DNA from: AC-37 sp036389105
GTDB lineage: Bacteria; Actinomycetota; Thermoleophilia; Solirubrobacterales; Thermoleophilaceae
Length of the DNA: 19,973 nt
Assembly (NCBI GenBank): GCA_036389105.1
Contig: DASVQK010000091.1
Span: 1-19,973, forward strand
Reading direction: 5' to 3'
The notes beneath the pieces were generated by a model. It ran no database searches, had not been told where the DNA came from, and saw nothing but the letters and a program-made list of their open reading frames with translations. Below, piece after piece: positions 6,911 through 13,495 of this stretch (position 1 is its first letter; each line of letters begins with the position of its first letter). Both the position numbers and the translations under genes were made by a program.

Positions 6911-8806
6911 ATGGAGCCGAGTAAGCGGATGAGCGTCGACGAGGCGCGGAACGACATGCGGCAACCCGGCTGGTCCGAACGGCTCGAGCGGCGCGTGCTG
7001 TCGGCGGTCATCCGCCGCGACGACGCCGGGCTGCTCGACGCCGGGGTGCTCCAGCGCCTGCTGGGCTCGCTCTTCATCGTCGGGGCCACGATCGGGATGC
7101 TGTCGATGGTGTTCCCCCAGCCACCGGGGACCAGCGTCGCGGGGCTGTTCGCCATATACGGGATCGCGTACTCGATCGGCGCGTTCCTGCTGCTCGGGCA
7201 CGGCCGGCTGCCCGTGTGGAGCTCCGAGGTGGCGCTGGTGCTCGGCACCGGGCTGGTCACGCTGGCGATCCACTTCACCAACACGCGCACCGGCGTGTAC
7301 GCGATGTTCTACGTCTGGGTGAGCATCGTGGCCTGCTACTTCCTCGGCTGGGGCCGCGCGCTGCTCCAGATCGGCGTGGTGAGCGTGCTCTTCGCCGCCG
7401 TGCTGGCCGACGAGGGGCCTCCCAGCCCCGGCGAGGAGTGGGTGATCACGCTGGGGACGGTGCTGGTGGCGGGCCTCTTGGTGGGCCTGCTGCGCCGCGG
7501 TGTGGAGCGCCTGATCGACGACCTGAACGAGGCCGCCCGCACCGACCACGCGCGGCTGTACGCCGCCGAGCGGGCGGCGCGCCTGGAGGCCGACCGCGCC
7601 ACCGAGTCGCTGCGCCGGCTCCAGACGGTGACCGACGTGGCGCTCAACCACCTTCAGCTGGACGACCTGCTGGACGAGCTGCTCGCCAGGGTCACCGAGG
7701 TGCTCGGAGTGGACGCGGCGCTCTTCCTACAGCGCGAGCGCGACGACATGCTCGTTCCCCGGGCCACGAAGGGGCTCGAGGGGGCGCTGGAGCTCGGGCT
7801 GCGCATCCCGATGGGGGCGGGCTTCGCGGGCCGCGTGGCCGCGGCCCGCCGGCCGCTCGTGCTGGAGGACATCTCGGAGACCGAGTCGGTCAACCCGTTC
7901 CTGCTCGAGCGCGGGGTGCGGGCGCTGATGGGGGCGCCGCTGATCGCGGAGGGCCAAATCGTCGGCGTGCTCCACGTGGCCTCGTTCTCGGAGCGACAGT
8001 TCACCGAGGAGGAGGAGCGCCTGCTGGGGCTCGTCGCGGACCGCGCGGCGCTGGCCATCGAGCACGCCCGCGTGTACGAGCGCGAGCACGAGATCGCGGA
8101 GACGCTTCAGCGCAGCCTGCTGCCCCCCACGCTGCCCACCATCCCCGGGGTCTCCGTGGCGGGCCGCTACCTGCCCGCGCGCGCCGAGGCCCAGGTGGGC
8201 GGCGACTGGTACGACGTGGTGCAGCTGACGAACGGAGGCCTGGCGCTGACGATCGGCGACGTGTCCGGCCACGGCATCGAGGCGGCGGCGATGATGGGCC
8301 GGCTGCGCGACGCCCTGCGCGCCGCCGCGCTGGAGGGCGACGGCGCGGCGCACGCCACGCAGCGCGTCGACGTGCTGCTCCAGAACCAGCGTCCCGCGGC
8401 CGACTCGATGGCCACCGCGATCTACATGGTGCTGTCGGCCGACGGCTCGCACGTCGACTTCTCGTGCGCGGGACACCCGCCGCCGCTGCTGGTGCGTCCG
8501 GACGGCAGCACGGAGTACGTCGAGGGCGGGCGCTCGACCCCGCTCGGGGTTCCCAACGGCTCGCGTCCGGTCGCGGACGTGGAGCTCGAGCCGGGGGCGC
8601 TCCTGCTGCTCTACACCGACGGGCTGGTGGAGCGGCGCGACGCGGGCATCGACACGGGACTCGAGCGGCTCGCGCGTGCGGCCGCCGCGGCCGGGCGCGA
8701 CCCGGAGCGCTTCTGCGACGCGGTGGTGGCCGAGATGCTGGCCGGCGGCGGGCCGGACGACGACGTCGCGCTGCTGGCGGTGGCCACGAGCGACCCATCG
8801 ACTTGA
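6911..8806 (+). CDS. Membrane-bound GAF and PP2C-type (RsbU/SpoIIE-like) serine phosphatase
   Basis: A 631-residue sensor phosphatase. The N-terminal part (about 50-197) has five or six transmembrane helices, for example LLGSLFIVGATIGMLSMVF and YAMFYVWVSIVACYFLGWG, and a helical linker (200-240) leads to a GAF domain (about 240-385). The C-terminal PP2C/SpoIIE domain (about 410-627) keeps its metal-binding acids: D432 and D435 in VGGDWYD, D450 in IGDVSGHG and the GGPDDDVALL triad at 613-622. Related proteins dephosphorylate an anti-sigma antagonist and so release a stress sigma factor. No antagonist or anti-sigma kinase gene is here, so the target is unknown. The start could be ATG 6911 or the in-frame ATG at 6929; neither has a strong ribosome site. 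The stop codon TGA (8804-8806) lies inside the -35 box of a promoter for a possible small RNA. Confidence 0.9.
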   Translation: MEPSKRMSVDEARNDMRQPGWSERLERRVLSAVIRRDDAGLLDAGVLQRLLGSLFIVGATIGMLSMVFPQPPGTSVAGLFAIYGIAYSIGAFLLLGHGRLPVWSSEVALVLGTGLVTLAIHFTNTRTGVYAMFYVWVSIVACYFLGWGRALLQIGVVSVLFAAVLADEGPPSPGEEWVITLGTVLVAGLLVGLLRRGVERLIDDLNEAARTDHARLYAAERAARLEADRATESLRRLQTVTDVALNHLQLDDLLDELLARVTEVLGVDAALFLQRERDDMLVPRATKGLEGALELGLRIPMGAGFAGRVAAARRPLVLEDISETESVNPFLLERGVRALMGAPLIAEGQIVGVLHVASFSERQFTEEEERLLGLVADRAALAIEHARVYEREHEIAETLQRSLLPPTLPTIPGVSVAGRYLPARAEAQVGGDWYDVVQLTNGGLALTIGDVSGHGIEAAAMMGRLRDALRAAALEGDGAAHATQRVDVLLQNQRPAADSMATAIYMVLSADGSHVDFSCAGHPPPLLVRPDGSTEYVEGGRSTPLGVPNGSRPVADVELEPGALLLLYTDGLVERRDAGIDTGLERLARAAAAAGRDPERFCDAVVAEMLAGGGPDDDVALLAVATSDPST

Positions 8807-8832
8807 CAGGGTGTCCCCACTCCGGGTACGTT
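8803..8832 (+). promoter_or_regulatory. Sigma-70-type promoter overlapping the phosphatase stop codon
   Basis: A perfect TTGACA (8803-8808) is followed after 18 bases by TACGTT (8827-8832), which keeps the T, A and last T of the -10 consensus. It is the best housekeeping-type promoter I can find in the window. Transcription would start near 8839. No plus-strand gene follows for over 1.6 kb, so its product should be the short structured RNA listed next. Confidence 0.6.
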
Positions 8833-8838
8833 CGAGCC

Positions 8839-8930
8839 ACAAGGGATCCGGAGGGGAGCGCGTTGGGACGACTCGCTCCCCACCGCCCGGGGGGAGAGGG
8901 AAGCGCCGCCTTTACCGGGCGGCGCTTCTC
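8839..8930 (+). ncRNA. Candidate small structured RNA, about 92 nt
   Basis: Between the promoter and the terminator hairpin there is no credible gene. The RNA would fold into two hairpins. The first pairs GGGGAGCG (8853-8860) with CGCTCCCC (8874-8881), perfect over eight bases. The second is the 11-base-pair terminator at 8900-8928. Two competing pairings also exist: GGGGAG (8891-8896) with CTCCCC (8876-8881), and CCGCCCGG (8883-8890) with CCGGGCGG (8915-8922). The latter would break the terminator. This resembles a switchable terminator, but the downstream plus-strand sequence is only antisense to the convergent transporter gene. I know no family that matches. Start and end are estimates. 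Confidence 0.45.
8900..8928. terminator. Strong bidirectional hairpin terminator
   Basis: GAAGCGCCGCC (8900-8910) and GGCGGCGCTTC (8918-8928) form a perfect 11-base-pair stem around the seven-base loop TTTACCG. It sits three bases beyond the transporter stop (8932-8934, minus strand) and about 94 bases beyond the phosphatase stop (plus strand), so it can end transcripts from both sides. A plus-strand T tract is absent (TCGTC follows), which is usual for actinobacterial terminators. Confidence 0.7.
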
Positions 8931-8931
8931 G

Positions 8932-9810
8932 TCAGCGGGGTCCCGCGCCGGCGGAGACCAGCTGCGTGACCGCACGCGTGCGCGCCACCGCCAGCGTGCC
9001 GACCAGGAGCAGGAGGATGCCCGCCACGAGCGGCGCGCCGCCGAGCTCGGCGGTGGCCAGCTGCTGGCGTAGGAACAGCGGCCCGAGCGCGATCGGGAGG
9101 AAGGTCTGGATGGCGAACGACACCGGCACGACCACGGTGGCCTCGCTGCGCTGGAGGGCAGTCATCTCGACCACCAGCGCCGCTATGCCGGTGACTATCA
9201 CCACCGCCAGCCACGCGCCGGCGCCGCCCCAGTGGTCGTTGTTGAAGTCGTCGCTCATCAGCTTCGTGGCGATGTTGCCGGTGGCGAACGCCACGGCCGA
9301 CCCGACGATCGCGAGCAGGGCCGTGTCCCAGCGCCTTCCGCGAAGCGCGAAGGGAAGGAACGTGAGCACCGACAGCGTCGCCACGACGGCGATGACCTGC
9401 CACTGGCCGCGGTGCCCGTTGCTGTGACTCGGGGCGCCCCACGCCACCAGGGCGATGCCGGCGCCGATGGCCAGCACACCGGCCACCTCGGGGACCCCCA
9501 CCCGCTCGTCGAGCATGCGCGAGCCTAGGACCAGCAGCAGCACCAGCCCGGCCGCCAGGAGCGCCTGCACCATCACGAACGGGGCGTGGGCGAACGCGAG
9601 TATCTCAAGCGGGAAGCCGGACACCCCGAGCACGAACCCCAACACCCAGCGGCGGCGCCGCAGGAGGCGGCCGAGCAGCGACAGCCGCATGCCGTGGTCC
9701 TTCGGCTGCACCCGCGCGTCCAGGGCCTGGAGAGCGATCCCCACGTTGAACAGCGCGGACGCGGCGAGCGCCGCGCCGAGGCCTAGGGGCACGGCGTCAT
9801 CGCGCGCCAC
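8932..9810 (-). CDS. DMT-superfamily (EamA-like) membrane transporter
   Basis: A 292-residue integral membrane protein with nine or ten predicted helices and little else, for example GLGAALAASALFNVGIALQA, FVMVQALLAAGLVLLLVLG and LVAGILLLLVGTLAVARTRA. The size, the two similar halves and a long loop in the middle (SHSNGHRGQW, RGRRWDT) are those of drug/metabolite transporters, which move small metabolites across the cytoplasmic membrane. The substrate cannot be inferred. The start is GTG at 9810; an alternative GTG seven residues in (before PLGLGAALAAS) is equally possible because neither has a clear Shine-Dalgarno. The gene is convergent with the phosphatase and ends at the shared terminator. 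It lies downstream of the cold-shock protein and small-protein genes on the same strand, with 53 bases between. Confidence 0.82.
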   Translation of the reverse strand: MARDDAVPLGLGAALAASALFNVGIALQALDARVQPKDHGMRLSLLGRLLRRRRWVLGFVLGVSGFPLEILAFAHAPFVMVQALLAAGLVLLLVLGSRMLDERVGVPEVAGVLAIGAGIALVAWGAPSHSNGHRGQWQVIAVVATLSVLTFLPFALRGRRWDTALLAIVGSAVAFATGNIATKLMSDDFNNDHWGGAGAWLAVVIVTGIAALVVEMTALQRSEATVVVPVSFAIQTFLPIALGPLFLRQQLATAELGGAPLVAGILLLLVGTLAVARTRAVTQLVSAGAGPR

Positions 9811-9813
9811 CGT

Positions 9814-9842
9814 CCGCCGGGCGGCGGTCGGCCACCCGGCGG
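9814..9842. terminator. Inverted repeat after the small-protein gene, possible terminator
   Basis: CCGCCGGG (9814-9821) and CCCGGCGG (9835-9842) form a perfect eight-base stem around a 13-base loop. On the minus strand it lies 21 bases past the small-protein stop and ends just before the transporter GTG. It could end or weaken the cold-shock transcript, or fold at the transporter's ribosome site. No U tract follows. Chance is not excluded in such GC-rich DNA. Confidence 0.35.
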
Positions 9843-9863
9843 TCAGTGCGCGTCGTTGTCAGC

Positions 9864-10031
9864 TCAGCGGCGCCGCTTGGCGGGCCCTGGGGACTGCTCT
9901 TTCGGCGGGAACTTCTCACGCTCGGCCTTCGTCATCTTCCTGATGACGAGCGACCCGCGCTCGACGTCCCGCGCGATCTCCTCGAGCTTCGCGTCGCGGC
10001 GCTCCTGGTTTCGTTCCGCCTGCGACTTCAC
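9864..10031 (-). CDS. Small 55-residue charged protein coupled to cold-shock gene
   Basis: A short reading frame with full coding-like third positions. It starts at GTG 10031 and ends at TGA 9866-9864. The peptide is hydrophilic and helical: a charged N-terminal half (SQAERNQERRDAKLEEIARD), a short hydrophobic turn VERGSLVIRKM, the segment TKAEREKF, and a Lys/Arg-rich end AKRRR. There is no signal or membrane segment, so it should be cytoplasmic and might bind nucleic acid or ribosomes through its basic ends (inference). It begins only four bases after the stop of the cold-shock gene and has no good ribosome site of its own, which points to translational coupling. No family is recognised. Confidence 0.65.
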   Translation of the reverse strand: MKSQAERNQERRDAKLEEIARDVERGSLVIRKMTKAEREKFPPKEQSPGPAKRRR

Positions 10032-10035
10032 TGGC

Positions 10036-10239
10036 TCAGAGAGCGGTTACGTTCACGGCCTTGGGGCCCTTGTCGCCCTGCTCCGCGTCGAAGGACACCT
10101 TGGCCCCCTCCGCGAGCGAGCGGTAGCCCTCGCCGCCGATTCCACTGTGATGGACGAAAAGGTCCTTGCCGCCCTCGTCGGGCGTAATGAAGCCGAACCC
10201 CTTCTCGTCACTGAACCACTTGACCGTTCCGGTCGCCAT
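10036..10239 (-). CDS. Cold-shock domain protein (CspA family)
   Basis: A 67-residue single cold-shock domain protein, the standard length. The RNA-binding motifs are intact: RNP1 in KGFGFI (about residues 13-18) and RNP2 in DLFVHHS (about 26-32), after the typical start ATGTVKWFSDEKG. These proteins bind single-stranded RNA and act as RNA chaperones. ATG 10239 has GGAGG five bases upstream. The open frame continues upstream without coding character, so a leader of roughly 90 bases is likely, as is usual for this family. The stop (10036-10038) is four bases before the start of the 55-residue protein. It is divergent from the Rrf2 regulator. Confidence 0.95.
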   Translation of the reverse strand: MATGTVKWFSDEKGFGFITPDEGGKDLFVHHSGIGGEGYRSLAEGAKVSFDAEQGDKGPKAVNVTAL

Positions 10240-10452
10240 CTGATCCTCCACTGCTCGTGTGCCCAGTTCACGGAGGCTGCGAGCAACGACCTGCGAACGC
10301 GCACTTCTTTGCCGGATGATTACCCGGCCCTGGCAGCGACCGTAGCAGGTCGCTCGGCCGTGCAAGGCAATGCAAGGGAAGGACCGCCCCAGCGCCGCGG
10401 CGCTCGGGGGGCCCACGCCCCCTCCGCGGGCCCGTAGGGGGAGAATGCCTCG
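10240..10452. promoter_or_regulatory. Divergent region between cold-shock gene and Rrf2 regulator, 213 bases
   Basis: This is the longest gene-free stretch in the window. On the minus strand TTGCCT (10370-10365) with a box near 10347-10342, or TTGCAC (10365-10360) with TACGGT (10344-10339), are weak promoter candidates for the cold-shock gene. Either implies a leader of about 90-100 bases. A perfect 14-base palindrome, AGCGCCGCGGCGCT, is at 10391-10404. The leader also holds an imperfect stem between CCGG at 10312-10315 and CCGG at 10324-10327. The Rrf2 gene has GGGGGAG about nine bases before its GTG start. Confidence 0.35.
10335..10354. promoter_or_regulatory. Perfect dyad overlapping the likely cold-shock promoter
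   Basis: AGCGAC (10335-10340) and GTCGCT (10349-10354) are perfect inverted copies with eight bases between, and they cover the candidate -10 boxes of the minus-strand cold-shock gene. It could be an operator or an RNA hairpin near the transcript start. The factor is unknown. Confidence 0.3.
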
Positions 10453-10908
10453 GTGCGCATCTCAGCAAAGGCCGACTACGCGGTGCGCGCGGCCCTCGAG
10501 CTGGCCGCCGCCGAGAGCCCGCCCGTCAAGGGCGAGCGGATCGCCGACGCCCAGGGCATCCCGCTCAAGTTCCTCGAGAACATCCTGGTGGACCTCCGCC
10601 AGGCGGGCCTGGTCGCCAGCCAGCGCGGCCCGGACGGCGGCTACCGGCTGGACCGCCCGCCGGAGGAGGTGAGCGTGGCCGACGTGGTAAGGGCCGTGGA
10701 CGGCCCGTTGGCCGTGGTCCACGGCGAGCGGCCCGAGGACATCGCCTACGAGGGCGTCGCCAGCGGCCTCCAGACCGTCTGGGTGGCGCTGCGCGCGGGC
10801 GTCCGCGCCGTGCTGGAGGAGGTCACGCTGGCCGACATGGTGGCGGGCACGATCCCCGACTCCGTCATGGACCTCGCGCGCGAGCCGGACGCATGGGAGC
10901 GGCGCTGA
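10453..10908 (+). CDS. Rrf2-family transcription regulator lacking Fe-S cysteines (CymR-like)
   Basis: A 151-residue winged-helix regulator. The N-terminus MRISAKADYAVRAALELA, the recognition region IADAQGIPLKFLENILVDLR (about 30-49) and the wing LVASQRGPDGGYRLDRP (53-69) are typical Rrf2 sequence, followed by the dimerisation helix. The protein contains no cysteine at all, so it cannot hold the 2Fe-2S cluster of IscR or NsrR. Cysteine-free members include CymR, which senses sulfur status through cysteine synthase. The convergent neighbour is a complete sulfate transporter operon, so control of sulfur uptake is a reasonable inference but is not shown. GTG start at 10453; GGGGGAG precedes it. 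The stop is 21 bases from the end of cysA. Confidence 0.88.
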   Translation: MRISAKADYAVRAALELAAAESPPVKGERIADAQGIPLKFLENILVDLRQAGLVASQRGPDGGYRLDRPPEEVSVADVVRAVDGPLAVVHGERPEDIAYEGVASGLQTVWVALRAGVRAVLEEVTLADMVAGTIPDSVMDLAREPDAWERR

Positions 10909-10929
10909 GCTCGTGCCGCTGCGGACCGG

Positions 10930-11892
10930 CTAACCGGCCACGGCGGCCAGCAGCCGCTGCCTAGGGCGGACGTACACGATCTGCCCCTCCCTCAGCTCGA
11001 GGGCGTCCACCTCGGGCCGCGTCAGCTGCGCGAACAGCGGCCGCCCGTCGCCGGTGGCCAGCTCGATCCGCACCTCGAAGCCCAGGTGCACCACGCGCTC
11101 CACGAGCGCCTCCGTGGCCCCGGGGACCGGCGCCACCAGCAGGTCCACGTCGTGCGGGCGCACCGCCTCGCCGCCTATGTGCGTGACCGGCCCCACGAAG
11201 CCCATCACGAACTGGGTGGCGGGCCGCTCGTAGACCTCGAGCGGCGTGCCGACCTGCTCGACCCGGCCCTCGTTCATCACCACGATCTGCTCGGCGACCT
11301 CCATCGCCTCCTCCTGGTCGTGGGTGACGAAGACCGTGGTCACGTGGACGTCGTCGTGCAGGCGCCGCAGCCACGCGCGCAGCTCCTTGCGGACGGTGGC
11401 GTCGAGCGCGCCGAACGGCTCGTCCAGGAGCAGCACCCGCGGCTCCACAGCCAACGCCCGCGCAAGCGCCATCCGCTGCCGCTGGCCGCCGGACAGCTGC
11501 GACGGGTAGCGGCCCGCGTAGCCCTCGAGGTGCACCAGCTCAAGCAGCTCCTCGACGCGCGCGCGGATGCGGTCCGGCGGCACCTTGCGGATCTTCAGCC
11601 CGAACGCCACGTTGTCGCGCACGGTCATGTGCTTGAACGCGGCGTAGTGCTGGAACACGAAGCCGACGTCGCGGTGCCGCGCCGGGGCGTCGGTGCGGTC
11701 CTCGCCGGCGATCAGGACGCGGCCGCTGTCGGGCTCCTCCAGGCCGGCGATGATGCGCAGCAACGTCGACTTGCCGCTGCCGCTCGGCCCGAGCAGCGCG
11801 GTGAGCGACCCGTCGCGCACGCGGAGCGACACGTCGTCCACGGCCCTGAAGGCGCCGAAGCGCTTGCTGACACCCTGGACCTCGATCGCCAT
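10930..11892 (-). CDS. cysA: Sulfate/thiosulfate ABC transporter ATP-binding protein
   Basis: A 320-residue ABC ATPase that powers import. It has Walker A GPSGSGKS (35-42), Q-loop at Q81, signature LSGGQ (133-137), Walker B VLLLDEP (153-159) and the switch His in VTHDQ (about 191). The C-terminal TOBE-like region (about 236-320) is typical of CysA and a little shorter than in E. coli. The start ATG is at 11892: the upstream permease stop and this start overlap in TGATG, giving translational coupling, and the sequence begins AIEVQGVSKRFGAFRAV as CysA proteins do. It is the last gene of the operon; the convergent Rrf2 regulator ends 21 bases away. The CysA call rests on the adjacent permeases and binding protein. 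Confidence 0.93.
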   Translation of the reverse strand: MAIEVQGVSKRFGAFRAVDDVSLRVRDGSLTALLGPSGSGKSTLLRIIAGLEEPDSGRVLIAGEDRTDAPARHRDVGFVFQHYAAFKHMTVRDNVAFGLKIRKVPPDRIRARVEELLELVHLEGYAGRYPSQLSGGQRQRMALARALAVEPRVLLLDEPFGALDATVRKELRAWLRRLHDDVHVTTVFVTHDQEEAMEVAEQIVVMNEGRVEQVGTPLEVYERPATQFVMGFVGPVTHIGGEAVRPHDVDLLVAPVPGATEALVERVVHLGFEVRIELATGDGRPLFAQLTRPEVDALELREGQIVYVRPRQRLLAAVAG

Positions 11893-12683
11893 CAGGCCAC
11901 TTCCCTCCGTCGTAGCAGTGTCATGAGCAGGAGCGTCGCGATGGCCATCAGCCCGAGGACGAGCGAGGCGGCGTACGCGCCGGTCAGGTCGATCGCCTCG
12001 AAGCGATCCTGGACGTGAAGCGTGAGCGTCTCGGTCTGCCCGGCCACGCGGCCGGAGACCACGCTGACCGCCCCGAACTCGCCCAGAGCGCGCGCCGTGG
12101 TCAGCACCACCCCGTAGGCCACGCCCCAGCGGATGGCCGGCAGCGTGACGCGGCGGAATGCCTGGAGCGGCGTCGCGCCCAGCGTCGCGGCGGCCTCCTC
12201 CTGCTCGTCGCCCACCTCGCGCAGGACCGGGATCACCTCGCGCACCACGAACGGGAGCGACACGAAGATCGTGGCCAGCACGATGCCCGGCGTGGAGAAG
12301 ATCACCTGGACGCCGTTGTCGGCGAGCCACTCGCCGAACCAGCCCTTCCGCCCGTAGACCAGGACCAGCGACAGCCCGACCACCACCGGCGAGATCGCGA
12401 ACGGGATGTCGATCAGCGTGTTGAGGAGGGCGCGCCCGCGGAAGCGCTGCCGCACGATCGCCAGCGCGGCCAGGATGCCGAAGACCGTGTTGAGCGGCAC
12501 GGCGATGGCCACGACTTCGACGGTGAGCCAGAAGGCGTGCTGCGCGGCGGGGGTCGTCACGGAGTCCCACGCCGCGGCGAACCCGTGCTCGAACGTCCGG
12601 TAGAGGACCAGCCCCACGGGCAGCACCAGCAGCGCCGCCAGGTACCCGAGCGCGACGGTCCGGAGTGCGAGCCTAGACCTCAT
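11892..12683 (-). CDS. cysW: Sulfate ABC transporter permease CysW
   Basis: A 263-residue inner-membrane permease with six predicted helices. The cytoplasmic EAA loop that docks to CysA is clear: EEAAATLGATPLQAFRRVTL (about 161-180), and the helix SPVVVGLSLVLVYGR also fits CysW. The C-terminal part has LTTARALGEFGAVSVVSG, a hallmark of the CysT/CysW permeases. It pairs with the preceding permease to form the channel. ATG at 12683 lies inside the end of cysT (11-base overlap), and its stop overlaps the cysA start, so all are translated in sequence. Confidence 0.9.
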   Translation of the reverse strand: MRSRLALRTVALGYLAALLVLPVGLVLYRTFEHGFAAAWDSVTTPAAQHAFWLTVEVVAIAVPLNTVFGILAALAIVRQRFRGRALLNTLIDIPFAISPVVVGLSLVLVYGRKGWFGEWLADNGVQVIFSTPGIVLATIFVSLPFVVREVIPVLREVGDEQEEAAATLGATPLQAFRRVTLPAIRWGVAYGVVLTTARALGEFGAVSVVSGRVAGQTETLTLHVQDRFEAIDLTGAYAASLVLGLMAIATLLLMTLLRRREVA

Positions 12684-13461
12684 GCCGCCGCCTCCAGCGC
12701 GACACCCCGCCGAGAACGGCCAGGATCGCCAGGGACAGGAGCAGCAGCACCACCGACATCGCGGCGGCGCCCGAGACGTCGTCCGAGTCGTAACGGCCGA
12801 AGATGAACACCGACGCCACCTCGGTCTTGAACGGCAGGTTGCCCGAGATGACCACCACCGAGCCGAACTCGCCCACCGCGCGGGCGAACGCCAGCGCCAC
12901 CCCGGAGATCATGGCCGGCGCGATGTTGGGCAGGACCACGCGCCAGAACACCTGCCGCGGGGTCGCTCCGAGGGACGTCGCGGCGTCCTCCATCTCGCGG
13001 TCGAGCGACAGCAGCACCGGCTGCACCGCGCGCACGACGAAGGGCAGCGTGACGAACAGCAGGGCCACCGCCACGCCGATCCGCGTGTACGCGATGTTGG
13101 CGATGTGCGGCTGGCGCGCGCCGTACAGCGCGAGCAGCGTCAGGCCGGCCACGATCGTGGGGAGGGCGAACGGCAGGTCGATCAGCGCGTTGACCACGCC
13201 CTTGCCGCGGAAGTCGTCGCGCACGAGCACCCAGGCGATCAGCGTGCCGGCCACCGCGTTGATCGCCACGACGATCAGCGACACGATCAGCGTCAGCTCC
13301 AGCGCGGCCACCGCCTGGCGGCCCGACACGGCGTCCCAGAACGCCCCCAGGCCGCCGTCGAACGAGCGCGCCGTGACGGCGGCCAGCGGCAGCAGGACGA
13401 TGACGCTCAGGTACGTCATCGCCACCCCGCGGCCCAGCGCGGCGCCGCCGGGGAGGGGCAC
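12673..13461 (-). CDS. cysT: Sulfate ABC transporter permease CysT (CysU)
   Basis: A 262-residue permease with six predicted helices. The EAA loop reads EDAATSLGATPRQVFWRVVL (about 157-176), and the region DLPFALPTIVAGLTLLALYG and the later FARAVGEFGSVVVISGNLP are highly characteristic of CysT. It starts at GTG 13461, 34 bases after the binding-protein stop, with no good Shine-Dalgarno; the frame is open further up without another usual start codon before that stop. Its 3' end overlaps cysW by 11 bases. Confidence 0.88.
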   Translation of the reverse strand: MPLPGGAALGRGVAMTYLSVIVLLPLAAVTARSFDGGLGAFWDAVSGRQAVAALELTLIVSLIVVAINAVAGTLIAWVLVRDDFRGKGVVNALIDLPFALPTIVAGLTLLALYGARQPHIANIAYTRIGVAVALLFVTLPFVVRAVQPVLLSLDREMEDAATSLGATPRQVFWRVVLPNIAPAMISGVALAFARAVGEFGSVVVISGNLPFKTEVASVFIFGRYDSDDVSGAAAMSVVLLLLSLAILAVLGGVSRWRRRHEV

Positions 13462-13495
13462 CGTGGGCCGGCGCGGCAGGGCCGCCTGGGCGGAG

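Noticed and set aside
4219..7290. A 1023-codon open frame on the minus strand across the anchored protein gene
   Set aside because: Only the part near 4219-4607 overlaps a real gene, and in another frame. The rest is Arg/Ala/Gly-rich with no motif and is antisense to the signal-peptide protein and phosphatase.
8860..9072. A short peptide starting at TTG 8862 behind GGAGGGG
   Set aside because: The ribosome site looks good, but the frame runs through the terminator hairpin and then antisense to the transporter without coding character.
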